Both the position numbers and the translations under genes were made by a program. From JALOAD01 sp023228995 [NCBI: Candidatus Muiribacterium halophilum] (GTDB lineage: Bacteria; Muiribacteriota; Muiribacteriia; Muiribacteriales), in the NCBI GenBank assembly GCA_023228995.1, contig JALOAD010000013.1, positions 6,342 through 70,341 on the forward strand: 64,000 nt of DNA. The letters run 5' to 3'. This document shows, in pieces, positions 15,077-23,449 of the stretch (within the stretch, counting starts at the first letter, position 1; each line of letters opens with the position of its first letter). Under the pieces are notes generated by a model, which made no database searches, was not told the DNA's origin, and was given only the letters and a program-made list of their open reading frames with translations.

Positions 15077-15397
15077 TTATATAATTTTATCAATCATCAC
15101 ATCTCTAATATAATCTCTAAATGAATCTTCACCTAAATATTCTATAATATCTTCAATTGGAAATACTTTTAATATATCATCTATGTCAAAATTATCCAAA
15201 AGATCTTTTCCATAATAACTAATAACATCACTTACATTAATCTTTTCTAAGAGCTTATTTATTTTTATATTATCTATAATTTCATCAATTGGTATTTGTT
15301 CTATGACTTCAGAAGTATCACAATCTATTTCACAACTAACATTAAGTCTACCTATTGGTGTGATATTTACACTATTTGCACTTAAATTAAATATCAT
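15077..15397 (-). CDS. Acidic hypothetical protein, 106 aa
   Basis: Rich in Asp/Ile/Leu with short repeats of the form D-[VI]-I-x-x-[YL] (SDVISYYGKDLLDNF, EDIIEYLGEDSFRDY), suggesting tandem helical units. The N-terminal NLSANSVNITPIGRLNVSC looks like beta strands. No family recognised. It shares an operon with 15398-15988, whose stop is adjacent to its start. Confidence 0.55.
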   Translation of the reverse strand: MIFNLSANSVNITPIGRLNVSCEIDCDTSEVIEQIPIDEIIDNIKINKLLEKINVSDVISYYGKDLLDNFDIDDILKVFPIEDIIEYLGEDSFRDYIRDVMIDKII

Positions 15398-15988
15398 TTA
15401 TTTTATTTTAATTATTTTTTTATCTATTTTATTCATTAACTTGAATGTTGTATCATAATATCCATTAAAATCACTTAATACATAATATTCATCACTACAT
15501 ATATCAACTATTAAAATTTTTGGTATTTTATATGGTTCAACATCTTTATATAAATCATTTAATTTATCATTTATATATTTTTGTAACATACATGATATTG
15601 AATGATAACCATGATTTCTTATTAATATTGAATTTTCATAAAAAAGGTTTCCCAATCTGTACTCATCATCTGTTATTAATAATTCTATTAACTTACAATC
15701 TCTTGTATCTATTCTATTGTAATAATATGGTTTTAATAAACTCCAATTGCTATACCAAACTCTACCATTATCATATCTACCTAACTCCATATATAATATA
15801 TCTTCAGATGTTTTTCGATATATTTTATAAGTACTATTTTCATCTGGATCAACATTTATAAAAATATCTTCAGTTAAATACCTTTGTTCTTTTATAAAAA
15901 AATCATAATCTTCCTTTATATTTAGATATGTAGCATATAATTTTTCAATGTTAATATCATCAACTATATGTTTTTCTTGTTTTCTCAT
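15398..15988 (-). CDS. Hypothetical protein, 196 aa
   Basis: No family recognised. Contains GRVWYSNWSLLKPYYYNR in the middle and an IPKILIVDICSDEYYVLSDF beta-rich stretch near the end. Ends with a lysine-rich tail (KIDKKIIKIK). No membrane segment. It is 2 nt downstream of the patatin-like gene and probably co-transcribed with it. Confidence 0.55.
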   Translation of the reverse strand: MRKQEKHIVDDINIEKLYATYLNIKEDYDFFIKEQRYLTEDIFINVDPDENSTYKIYRKTSEDILYMELGRYDNGRVWYSNWSLLKPYYYNRIDTRDCKLIELLITDDEYRLGNLFYENSILIRNHGYHSISCMLQKYINDKLNDLYKDVEPYKIPKILIVDICSDEYYVLSDFNGYYDTTFKLMNKIDKKIIKIK

Positions 15989-15990
15989 AA

Positions 15991-16944
15991 TTAAATAAAA
16001 AAGTTGTTGATTTTACTAATTGTTTCTGAATTAAGTAATTGTTTTTTAGTTTCTTCTATAATATAATTTTGAGTTTCTTTAGATGCATCTGCCATATTTG
16101 AATATTTTTTATTATTTATAGAAAATTGTAATCTAAGATGTTTTTTAAGTAATTCATCACATTCATATACAACAGCTTTTGCTGAAGCTTGCATCATAAT
16201 GGCAATAATACTTTGTACCCATTCCAAAACTCCCCATTTCCTAGTTTTTATACTTAAACTTTTTGAATACATTCCTGTTCCCAATGACAGCACCTCTACA
16301 TTATCAATTGAAACATTTATTGTTTTAAGAATATCTGATACTCCAGCCATAGTTGGGTTATTTATATAAACACCACCATCTACTAAAATTCTATCTTTGT
16401 TATTATAATTAAGATTATAAGAAGGAAAATATACCGGTGCAGCTGAAGTAGCTCTACAAATATCTTTTAGATAAGCATCATGTTGTTGTGATATTTTAGC
16501 ATTTCTTGTCTTAAATATAACTACTTCATTATTTTTTATGTCGTAAGAAGTAACTATAATAGGTATTAAAGTATTGGATAATTTCATATCTGAAAAATAT
16601 TCATATAATAATTTAGATATTCCTGATGATGAATACATTGGACTAAATAGTGTTTTAACTTTTCTATAAGTTTTAGAAAAAATATTAGTATCTAATGGAA
16701 ATATCATATTACTCTTAGTAGTATAAATTTCAATTAATTGATCTATTGTATAATATGGATTAATATTATCTTTTGTACATGTTAATCCAGATGCTATAAT
16801 ACCCCCAGTTGATGTGCCAATTATCACATCAAATAATTCATATATTCTTTTACCTTGTTGCTTTTCTATCTCTTTTAAGATTAACAATGGTGCAATACCT
16901 CTTAAGCCACCACCATCAATTGATAGAATTCTAATTTTTTCCAT
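15991..16944 (-). CDS. Patatin-like phospholipase
   Basis: 317 aa from MEKIRILSIDGGG; a start 18 nt upstream is also possible. The oxyanion loop SIDGGGLRGIAP (8-19), the nucleophile elbow IIGTSTGG (Ser45) and the catalytic Asp in ILVDGGVYINNP (Asp189) give the complete Ser/Asp dyad. These enzymes are soluble acyl hydrolases that attack membrane lipids. CapV-type effectors of CBASS have the same layout, but no cyclase gene is adjacent, so a lytic or envelope role is at least as likely. Its start overlaps the exported-protein gene upstream. Confidence 0.9.
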   Translation of the reverse strand: MEKIRILSIDGGGLRGIAPLLILKEIEKQQGKRIYELFDVIIGTSTGGIIASGLTCTKDNINPYYTIDQLIEIYTTKSNMIFPLDTNIFSKTYRKVKTLFSPMYSSSGISKLLYEYFSDMKLSNTLIPIIVTSYDIKNNEVVIFKTRNAKISQQHDAYLKDICRATSAAPVYFPSYNLNYNNKDRILVDGGVYINNPTMAGVSDILKTINVSIDNVEVLSLGTGMYSKSLSIKTRKWGVLEWVQSIIAIMMQASAKAVVYECDELLKKHLRLQFSINNKKYSNMADASKETQNYIIEETKKQLLNSETISKINNFFI

Positions 16945-17239
16945 TCTTTTTATTTTTTTCAATGGCTATTTTTTTCAATTTTTTATAATATATCTCTTGA
17001 TCAGTTAGACCAATATATTCTTTATTTCTTATCACTTTTTCCTCAGTACCATTGAAATCTCTTTCAATGTATTCAGGATCAAGTTCCATATCTTCATTTA
17101 ATATAATAGGTTTATTATTTTTAGTAGTATCATTGATATAAATATCAACTACAACAACTCTATCTAATCTACTTGGTTTAATTTTAACCTGAGAATAAGA
17201 TAAAATTGGCAATAAGCAAATTAAAATAAATAGTTTCAT
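16931..17239 (-). CDS. Small exported protein with signal peptide
   Basis: 102 aa. MKLFILICLLPILSYSQVKI is a Bacteroidota-style signal peptide with likely cleavage after LSYS or just before Gln. The mature part is charged (RLDRVVVVDIYINDTTKNN, then DFNGTEEKVIRNKEY) and ends with a basic KNKKNGKN tail. There is no lipobox cysteine at the site, so it should be periplasmic. A TATTTTTG box (17257-17264) lies upstream. Located just before the patatin gene. Confidence 0.65.
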   Translation of the reverse strand: MKLFILICLLPILSYSQVKIKPSRLDRVVVVDIYINDTTKNNKPIILNEDMELDPEYIERDFNGTEEKVIRNKEYIGLTDQEIYYKKLKKIAIEKNKKNGKN

Positions 17240-17256
17240 AACTTATCAAATTTTTA

Positions 17257-17264
17257 CAAAAATA
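17257..17264 (-). promoter_or_regulatory. Possible Bacteroidota-type promoter, -7 box
   Basis: TATTTTTG on the minus strand, 18 nt before the ATG at 17239. Confidence 0.4.
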
Positions 17265-17288
17265 CAAAATAAAATTGAAATAACCAAA

Positions 17289-17900
17289 TTAAATTTTGAA
17301 TACTTTAAGATCATGTAACGATATTAATATAAAATAAATTGATAAAACAATTATCAAATTTTGTGAATATATAATAGATATAATTAGTATTATGATGGAC
17401 ATTATTAATGAAACTAAACCAGATATTTTTTTATAAGTTTCTCTATTTCTCATCTTCAAATATGATCTTAATACTTGACCACCATCCATTGGATAAATTG
17501 GTAAAATATTAAATATATATAAAATAAGATTTAGTCCAAATATAGTGAACATATATTCATTATTAGTTAATACATATAAAATAAAAAATAATAACACCAA
17601 TATAAAATTACCAATTGGTCCTGCTAAAGTAATTAGAATATTATCTTTATTATGTATATCTTGGTTATAATATGTACCACCATATAAAATATTGATAATA
17701 ATTTTATCAACTCTATATCCTTTTTGCTTAGCTATTAAAGCATGTGCTAATTCATGTACCAGAACACTTATAAATAAACCAATTACTAATATAGGTTCAA
17801 TTATTAAAAACAATAATAAAAACCATATACTTATATAAATTGGTGTTCCTTGAAAATTGAATAGCTTAATATTCATACTTAATTTATTCATAAAATTCAT
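17289..17900 (-). CDS. M50-family site-2 intramembrane protease
   Basis: 203 aa, four or more hydrophobic spans. The zinc site HELAH (49-53) sits in the first core helix and the third ligand is Asp139 in YPMDGGQVLR: both hallmarks of SpoIVFB/S2P-type M50 proteases, at a size typical of the minimal SpoIVFB form. Expected in the inner membrane, cutting single-span proteins within the bilayer. A host-type -7 box is at 17925-17933. The neighbouring exported and membrane genes suggest an envelope task; the substrate is not evident. Unusual in a phage. Confidence 0.9.
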   Translation of the reverse strand: MNFMNKLSMNIKLFNFQGTPIYISIWFLLLFLIIEPILVIGLFISVLVHELAHALIAKQKGYRVDKIIINILYGGTYYNQDIHNKDNILITLAGPIGNFILVLLFFILYVLTNNEYMFTIFGLNLILYIFNILPIYPMDGGQVLRSYLKMRNRETYKKISGLVSLIMSIIILIISIIYSQNLIIVLSIYFILISLHDLKVFKI

Positions 17901-17924
17901 AATAAATATATTTTAATTTAGAAT

Positions 17925-17933
17925 GCAAATATA
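17925..17933 (-). promoter_or_regulatory. Bacteroidota-type promoter, -7 box
   Basis: TATATTTGC on the minus strand, about 24 nt before the M50 protease start. Confidence 0.6.
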
Positions 17934-17960
17934 CAATTATAATTTGAATTATACAAGAAA

Positions 17961-18662
17961 TTAAAGATATTTAATAATTGGTTGTTTAATTTGAGAGAAT
18001 TGCATATTAAAATATCCACCAGATCCAATTTCCAATTCCTTAATTATTTTATCTGCAAAAATTCTTGGTGGTTTTCCTTCTTCATAATTTTTAATTATAT
18101 CATCATTATAAAAATCTAAGATTTTAATTAAATCACTTGGTGTTATATTTTTATCTTTCAATATAGTTTCAATCTCAATAAAATATTCCTCTTCATCATA
18201 AGATTCTTTGATATCTACTATTTTAGTAGTTTTTGCTTTTTCCAAATCTCTTAAATCAGAAACTTGAGTAGCATCTCCTTTCTTTCTTCTCATTTTTTTA
18301 GTAGTAAATACTATATCACCAGAACCATTAATTTCACCAGTTCCAGCTACATCACCAACAATTGCATTAGTAACATCACCTGAACCTGATATACTCGCAT
18401 TTGCAGTTGCATCTTCTACAAAATTATTATAATTTTGTAGATGTTTCATTTCTGATTTTTTTGATTTACATAAAGGACACACTGGTTCACCCGCTGATAC
18501 TAAATAGTGATATGTAGTATCACAATCTAAACATTTATAAGGTTTAGTATTATGGATTGGTATCTCCATAGTTTGTTGTTTTGGTTTTAATTCTGGATTA
18601 TTATAAGCATATAATGATCCAGCCAAAGTATCTGACTCATTAAAATATTTTAGATATTTCAT
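17961..18662 (-). CDS. Tagged zinc-ribbon protein with GSGD repeats
   Basis: 233 aa from MKYLKYFNESDTLAG, the N-terminal tag also seen at 41104, 45084, 45692 and 46492. A zinc ribbon follows (YKCLDCDTTYHY ... PVCPLCKSKK). Just after it, MKHLQNYNNFVED looks like a second copy of the tag inside the protein. Next come ISGSGDVTNAIVGDVAGTG and INGSGDIVF (GSGD repeats) and a basic segment (KKMRRKKG). If the tag is a capsid-targeting sequence, this would be an internal head protein. Inference, not shown. Confidence 0.55.
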   Translation of the reverse strand: MKYLKYFNESDTLAGSLYAYNNPELKPKQQTMEIPIHNTKPYKCLDCDTTYHYLVSAGEPVCPLCKSKKSEMKHLQNYNNFVEDATANASISGSGDVTNAIVGDVAGTGEINGSGDIVFTTKKMRRKKGDATQVSDLRDLEKAKTTKIVDIKESYDEEEYFIEIETILKDKNITPSDLIKILDFYNDDIIKNYEEGKPPRIFADKIIKELEIGSGGYFNMQFSQIKQPIIKYL

Positions 18663-18692
18663 ATACACATATATATAAAATATTTTAATTGA

Positions 18693-19289
18693 TTATATTT
18701 TTAATTTACTTAATAATTCTTCTCTTTTTTGACCTTTTGTTTTATAAATTGGACATCTTAATACATCATTTAGATTTAATATATTAAATATAATTTTTAT
18801 ATCATAATTAGTTAATTTATTTTTATCTTTACCTATAAATCTATTATATATAAAATAATAATACATATTATTTTCATATTCTATTCTAACTTTAGATAAT
18901 AAAATTGATGCAAAATCAGCCGGTATAAATTTATTTTCACATATATTAATAAGTATTAATATAAAAAATAACATTAATGAAATTGAAGCTATAATATATA
19001 AAATAGTAGCAAAGTCACTAATCATATAATCAATATAAGGATTTTTAATTAAAGGTTTTTCTTTCACTAATAATTCATATTTAGTTATACCATCATCCAT
19101 TTGATCTATAATATATAGATATTCATTACCAATCTTATCATATTTAACTATCCTATATTTAACTTCAACTTCATCAATATTTATACCAATTAGTAAAGAA
19201 GATAAACCAACAATCAACAATATAAATGTTCCTATGTTATATTTAATTATCTTAATTAAACATCTCAAATAATATTTTAATTTAATCAT
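18693..19289 (-). CDS. Membrane protein, paralogue 1 of a tandem pair
   Basis: 198 aa. Spans at about 14-34 (IIKYNIGTFILLIVGLSSLL) and about 95-115 (LYIIASISLMLFFILILINI) bracket a loop with IDQMDDGITKYELLVKE. The C-terminus CPIYKTKGQKREELLSKLKI is nearly the same as in the gene upstream (19294-19905). The two genes are 4 nt apart and of equal length: a tandem duplication. Two-span topology with both ends inside is likely. Function unknown. Confidence 0.65.
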   Translation of the reverse strand: MIKLKYYLRCLIKIIKYNIGTFILLIVGLSSLLIGINIDEVEVKYRIVKYDKIGNEYLYIIDQMDDGITKYELLVKEKPLIKNPYIDYMISDFATILYIIASISLMLFFILILINICENKFIPADFASILLSKVRIEYENNMYYYFIYNRFIGKDKNKLTNYDIKIIFNILNLNDVLRCPIYKTKGQKREELLSKLKI

Positions 19290-19293
19290 ATTT

Positions 19294-19905
19294 TTATTTT
19301 AATAATTTACCTAATAATTCTTCTCTTTTTTGACTTTTAGTTTTATAAATAGGACATCTTAATACATCTTTCAATGTATAAATATCAAATTTCCAACTTA
19401 AATAAGAATAACCAATTTCTTCATTTGTAATTCCAACCAATCTATTATATATGTGATAATTATATACATCATTTTCATAATCATATTTAAGTTTACTATA
19501 TAAAATATTATAAATTATATCATTAGGTATAAAATCTGAAAAAATTATATTTAATAATATAATTAAACTACCAGAAAATATCATTAATATTGAAGCAAAC
19601 ACTAAAATACATGTTAAATCACTAATACTTTTTTTGATATAATGATCATTTTTTAATATCAAAGGTGTATCTGTAACTTTAAGTATGTATTCTTTTCTAT
19701 CATTATCTATATTATCAAGTATATAAAGATGATTATTTTCTATTTTAGTATAATGAACTATTTTATATTTTACTATAGTATATTCTATATTTAATAAAAT
19801 ACAGAGTAAACACAACCCAACTAACAAAGTAATAATAGACTTAAAGTTATATTTGAAAACTTTATTTATATAACATAGACAAAATTTTAATTTAATTCTG
19901 AGCAT
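19294..19905 (-). CDS. Membrane protein, paralogue 2 of a tandem pair
   Basis: 203 aa, the same two-span plan as 18693-19289: IITLLVGLCLLCILLNIEYT near the start and a second span around 95-115 (CILVFASILMIFSGSLIIL). The loop IVHYTKIENNHLYILDNIDN parallels IVKYDKIGNEYLYIIDQMDD of the paralogue, and the end CPIYKTKSQKREELLGKLLK matches as well. A host-type -7 box (19925-19933) drives the pair. Confidence 0.65.
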   Translation of the reverse strand: MLRIKLKFCLCYINKVFKYNFKSIITLLVGLCLLCILLNIEYTIVKYKIVHYTKIENNHLYILDNIDNDRKEYILKVTDTPLILKNDHYIKKSISDLTCILVFASILMIFSGSLIILLNIIFSDFIPNDIIYNILYSKLKYDYENDVYNYHIYNRLVGITNEEIGYSYLSWKFDIYTLKDVLRCPIYKTKSQKREELLGKLLK

Positions 19906-19924
19906 TTTTATTGTTTTAAGAATT

Positions 19925-19933
19925 GCAAATATA
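19925..19933 (-). promoter_or_regulatory. Bacteroidota-type promoter, -7 box
   Basis: TATATTTGC on the minus strand, about 20 nt before the start of 19294-19905. Confidence 0.55.
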
Positions 19934-19973
19934 TAATTAAAATTTCAATCTACAAAATACAAATGAAAAAAAA

Positions 19974-20855
19974 TTATGATTGTTTATTATAAGTTATATT
20001 ATTTATACGATTTAACCAACCAGAACCATGTGTTTTATAAGTTCTTGCTTGTTTATATTTATTGATTCTATGTTTTTTAATACTATTAAAAAGTATTTCA
20101 GAATCCATATCATTTATTTTACTTAATATCTTTTCAGAAAAAATATTATCATTATCATCAACATTAATATTATTTTCCTCTAAAGCATCTCTTATTATAC
20201 TTCTCATACTATTAACTCCTTGATTAACACAACCATCATATATTATATTTGCAATAGATTGGTTTTTTAGATGTTCTAATTTCAATCTATTCCAAAATTC
20301 TTTTTTATAAATTTCTAAAGCTTTTTCATATGTGAGATTTTTCATATCCTCAGTAGTTGGAGTTTTATCCATATATTTAGCTAATAGTGGTGCTGATATA
20401 CCATGATTAGTTCCTACAAAATTTTTACCAATATAATTACCTCTGTCTTTTCTATCATTTGAATATCCACTTTCAGCTTTTTTAACTAATTCTTGGGCTT
20501 CGTGGAATGAAGCTTTAACTATTGGAGCTTCTTTTATAGTTTCTGGTTTTATGCCTTTATCTGTAAAAACATCGGATAAATAATTAATTGAAACAAAGCC
20601 TAAAAATATGCTAGTTATTGTAATAATTAATTTTTTTCTAGTAGGTGTTGGTAGATTTTTAATTTTATCAATTAACTTAATATAATATTCTTTAATCTTT
20701 TCCTTTGGTAACTTCTCAAGAAACTTTTTTAATTTATCATTGAAATCATTACTAAACATATCTAAATTAGACTCATCTAATCTATATAACATTTCTACTA
20801 TAATTTCAAATTCACTTTCTATAAAATAATCTTTATAATTATACACTTTTATCAT
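19974..20855 (-). CDS. Membrane-anchored GH108-like muramidase
   Basis: 293 aa. The N-terminal part (MIKVYNYKDYFIESEFE) resembles the N-terminal tag. It is followed by a charged helical region and one membrane span near 75-95 (LIITITSIFLGFVSINYL). The C-terminal half fits the GH108 muramidase pattern: VKKAESGYSNDRKDRGNYIG has the catalytic Glu in the E-x-GY motif, then YEKALEIYKKEFWNRLK and NIIYDGCVNQG. Such enzymes cut peptidoglycan glycan strands. A span plus wall-hydrolase domain suggests a signal-anchored (pinholin-type) lysin or a virion enzyme. Confidence 0.65.
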   Translation of the reverse strand: MIKVYNYKDYFIESEFEIIVEMLYRLDESNLDMFSNDFNDKLKKFLEKLPKEKIKEYYIKLIDKIKNLPTPTRKKLIITITSIFLGFVSINYLSDVFTDKGIKPETIKEAPIVKASFHEAQELVKKAESGYSNDRKDRGNYIGKNFVGTNHGISAPLLAKYMDKTPTTEDMKNLTYEKALEIYKKEFWNRLKLEHLKNQSIANIIYDGCVNQGVNSMRSIIRDALEENNINVDDNDNIFSEKILSKINDMDSEILFNSIKKHRINKYKQARTYKTHGSGWLNRINNITYNKQS

Positions 20856-20881
20856 ATAGTATATATTAAATTTTTATTTTA

Positions 20882-20913
20882 TTTGTTTATTAGAAGATAA
20901 TGTATTATATTTG
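20882..20913 (+). promoter_or_regulatory. Bacteroidota-type promoter
   Basis: TTTG (20882-20885), 20-nt spacer, TATATTTG (20906-20913). Confidence 0.75.
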
Positions 20914-20935
20914 CAAATTAAAACAATATATTTTT

Positions 20936-21442
20936 ATGATAAAATATGAACAAGTGTTAAAATTCATTGAAGGTTTACCTGGTATTTATAGTGTAAGTAC
21001 TAATTTACACAATAGTATTAAATACTTAAAAACCAATCATAACCAAGTATTTTTTATTTTCAATGTAGAAGAAAAAAATATGGAAGGCTTATTTTATTTA
21101 TCAAGATGTATATGTAATAGATATTCATCACTTAAAGATTGGAACATTACTATTGATATTGGCGATAAAATTAATTCAAATGGTGATAGACCTATCCATT
21201 ATATATTAGGTAGAAATATAAACAATTATAATGATTATAATATACTATCAATATTATTAAATAAAGAATTAAATAATTTGTATATAAATTTAAGTGATTT
21301 ATATTATAATAAAAATTTCATGAACTATTATAATATGAATTCTGATAAATATAAAGAAATAAAAGAAGTTGAATTTAATAGAAGATTAAAATTGGATTCA
21401 CTACTAAATGATCAACAAAATGAAAAAGATGCGACATCATGA
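20936..21442 (+). CDS. Hypothetical protein ending in a repeated DNA element
   Basis: 168 aa from MIKYEQVLKF, placed after the promoter at 20906-20913; an upstream ATG lies before the promoter and is rejected. Body: NQVFFIFNVEEKNMEGLFYL and SLKDWNITIDIGDKI. Near the end it has NRRLKLDSLLND, like the shared tail. The last codons (QNEKDATS) are supplied by a DNA element that recurs twice at 55 kb. The original end may therefore have been the tail itself, later extended. Function unknown. Confidence 0.6.
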   Translation: MIKYEQVLKFIEGLPGIYSVSTNLHNSIKYLKTNHNQVFFIFNVEEKNMEGLFYLSRCICNRYSSLKDWNITIDIGDKINSNGDRPIHYILGRNINNYNDYNILSILLNKELNNLYINLSDLYYNKNFMNYYNMNSDKYKEIKEVEFNRRLKLDSLLNDQQNEKDATS

Positions 21443-21447
21443 TATAT
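21417..21447 (+). repeat. 30-bp repeated element, copy 1
   Basis: AAAATGAAAAAG followed by GATGCGACATCATGATATAT (sharing the last GATG start), the same as at 55176-55213 and 55234-55265. It overlaps the end of the 20936 gene and ends 14 nt before the phosphoesterase start. Confidence 0.75.
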
Positions 21448-21460
21448 GTTATTATAATTA

Positions 21461-22168
21461 ATGAATAATATGGATTTAATGTTTTTAGGGGATATACATG
21501 GAGAATATAAAGTATATTTAGATTATATAAAAGAATATGATATAAAAGATACTAATATCATACAATTAGGTGATTTTGGAGTTGGTTTTTCTACCTTAAA
21601 AAAAGAGAAAAGAGAAATTAATTTATTTCATTCTATATTAGTTAAGAATAATGTTCATATATGGGTAGTTAGGGGGAATCATGATAATCCATCATATTTT
21701 AGAAATGATCCCTTTAATTTCGCTAATATACATTTAATGCCAGATTATAGTGTATTAAATTTATCAGATAAAAATATATTATTTTTAGGTGGTGCTATAA
21801 GTGTAGATAGAATCATTCGCACAGAAGGAAAATCTTATTGGAAGGATGAAAATTTCATATTAGATGTAAATAAATTAAAATCACTAAGAAACATCGATAT
21901 AGTGGTTTCTCACACAGCACCAAGTTATTGTACATCAATGTATAGAAACACATCTATATTTGATTATTACACTATAAAAGGAGATTCTAAATTGAAATTA
22001 GATTTATTAACAGAACAAAAAAATATGGAATTGACATTTGATATTTTAAGACAAAATAATAATATAACACATCATTATTTTGGACATTATCATAATAGTG
22101 GTGTGATTGAAATTAATAATATTAAACATAGAGTATTAAATATAAATGAATTATTTAACGAAAGATAA
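21461..22168 (+). CDS. Calcineurin-like metallophosphoesterase
   Basis: 235 aa. The family motifs appear in order: MFLGDIHGEYK (D-x-H), IIQLGDFGVGF (GD), VVRGNHDNPSYF (GNHD), VVSHTAPSYC (H) and YFGHYHNSG (GHxH). These bind two metals. Substrates may be phosphoproteins, cyclic nucleotides or nucleic acid ends; phage relatives include lambda-type Ser/Thr phosphatases and SbcD-like nucleases. Size fits the stand-alone phosphatase group. It is preceded by the repeated element at 21417, a possible promoter. Confidence 0.85.
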   Translation: MNNMDLMFLGDIHGEYKVYLDYIKEYDIKDTNIIQLGDFGVGFSTLKKEKREINLFHSILVKNNVHIWVVRGNHDNPSYFRNDPFNFANIHLMPDYSVLNLSDKNILFLGGAISVDRIIRTEGKSYWKDENFILDVNKLKSLRNIDIVVSHTAPSYCTSMYRNTSIFDYYTIKGDSKLKLDLLTEQKNMELTFDILRQNNNITHHYFGHYHNSGVIEINNIKHRVLNINELFNER

Positions 22169-22186
22169 AAATATCATATATAAAAT

Positions 22187-22405
22187 ATGAGGAGTAAAAC
22201 AATTATAGTATTAAGATGGGTTTTATCTGGTAGAATAGAGGTATTTCATAATCTTGGTAAATTATATTTGAAATACCCAGGAGATATGATAGGAATTACC
22301 CGACATGGGTTATCTAAAAAAAATTTAAGAAATGGTTATCATAATTCAACAGTTGAAGTATATAAATTTGATGTTGATAAACCAATAGAAAGGTGGGATG
22401 TATAA
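22187..22405 (+). CDS. Hypothetical protein, 72 aa
   Basis: Starts MRSKTIIVLRWVLSGRIEVF and has LGKLYLKYPGDMIGITRHG. Basic, compact, apparently all-beta at the start. No family recognised. Overlaps the next gene by 13 nt; co-transcribed with the phosphoesterase. Confidence 0.55.
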   Translation: MRSKTIIVLRWVLSGRIEVFHNLGKLYLKYPGDMIGITRHGLSKKNLRNGYHNSTVEVYKFDVDKPIERWDV

Positions 22406-22740
22406 TGTTAAATTTAATTTTTTTATCAATATGTTTATTAATTCTGTGGTTTAACACAGATGCTTTTATTGTTTATACTAAATTATTTAGAATAGGTAAG
22501 TTATTCAAAATAGATAAATATGAATTATATAAAAAAGAAAAAAATCCAAGGATTGAGTATCACACATATTTAAGAATTAAATATAATAATTTTATAACTA
22601 AATTAATAACATGTGTACCATGTATCAATTTTTGGATTTGCTTAATTATAGTGTTATTATTTTCTAATATTGTAAATTTTCCCTTTATATATGTAGTTAG
22701 TTTAGTTATATATACATTAATAACTAAATACGTTTTATGA
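22393..22740 (+). CDS. Small membrane protein with CxxC-FW motif
   Basis: 115 aa. Spans at residues 2-19 (LNLIFLSICLLILWF) and near 75-115 (FWICLIIVLLFSNIV, then FIYVVSLVIYTLI). Between them sits TCVPCINFW, the CxxC-xxFW motif of small DUF1360-like phage and bacterial membrane proteins. Its stop overlaps the next start (ATGA). Role unknown. Confidence 0.6.
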   Translation: MGCIMLNLIFLSICLLILWFNTDAFIVYTKLFRIGKLFKIDKYELYKKEKNPRIEYHTYLRIKYNNFITKLITCVPCINFWICLIIVLLFSNIVNFPFIYVVSLVIYTLITKYVL

Positions 22741-22955
22741 TATTAATCAAAGATAAACACCAATTATATAAATTCTTAGAAAATAATTATAATTTAGAAT
22801 TATTCATAATTCCTTTTATGGATTCAATGGAAGAATTATATAATGGTTGTACTTGCAAATTAAAACAAAATGAAAAAACATCTGATAAGGAATATCAGAT
22901 GTTATTAAATCATGTAGATTTATTGTTGGAATATTATAATATAAAAATTATTTAA
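22737..22955 (+). CDS. Hypothetical protein, 72 aa
   Basis: MILIKDKHQLYKFLENN, then ELYNGCTCKLKQNEKTSDK, then a helical end (LLLEYYNIKII). A C-x-C pair but no clear metal site. ATGA-coupled to the membrane gene before it; its end overlaps the convergent FKBP gene by 8 nt with no terminator between. Confidence 0.55.
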   Translation: MILIKDKHQLYKFLENNYNLELFIIPFMDSMEELYNGCTCKLKQNEKTSDKEYQMLLNHVDLLLEYYNIKII

Positions 22956-23364
22956 TATCCATAATTTCTATATCAAAAATAAGTTCTTTTCCAGCTAATG
23001 GATGATTACCATTAATAATTACACTATTTTCTAATATTTCTTTTACAGATACATTTATTGTATTACCATCATTATCTTGTGCTTGTAATGACATACCAAC
23101 CTCAACTTGACCAGGTAATTGTTCTTTTTTGACTTCTACATATAAGTCTTCTCTTAATTCACCATATGCTTCAGTACATGGTATATTTACATTTACCTTA
23201 TCACCTATATTTTTACCTAAAATTGCTTTTTCAAATCCTGGTATTAGTTGTCCCTCACCCATTTTGAATGTTAATGGATCTCTATCAATTGAGCTATCAA
23301 AGATAGTACCATCTGCTAGACTACCTGTATAATGCACAGATACAATATTATTATTTTCTATCAT
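22948..23364 (-). CDS. FKBP-type peptidyl-prolyl isomerase (SlyD-like)
   Basis: 138 aa. VSVHYTGSLADGTIFDSSID, then PLTFKMGEGQLIPGFEKAIL are the FKBP core; GDKVNVNIPCTEAYGE leads into an insert-in-flap domain (LPGQVEVGMSLQAQDNDGN) and the closing GNHPLAGKELIFDIEI of the SlyD subgroup. The SlyD His-rich tail is missing. It should catalyse proline cis/trans isomerisation and act as a chaperone, possibly for virion proteins. Convergent with the plus-strand run. Confidence 0.9.
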   Translation of the reverse strand: MIENNNIVSVHYTGSLADGTIFDSSIDRDPLTFKMGEGQLIPGFEKAILGKNIGDKVNVNIPCTEAYGELREDLYVEVKKEQLPGQVEVGMSLQAQDNDGNTINVSVKEILENSVIINGNHPLAGKELIFDIEIMDIK

Positions 23365-23449
23365 AATTAATTTATTTTTTATTTATATGATATAATTATA
23401 ATAAGTTTACATAAAATGTAACTTCAATTAAAAATTATATATAATTAAT

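Noticed and set aside
15991-16944. Patatin gene as part of a CBASS operon
   Set aside because: Neighbours are an exported protein and unknown small proteins; no CD-NTase, Cap2 or Cap3. The nucleotidyltransferase at 56951 is 40 kb away and of a different type.
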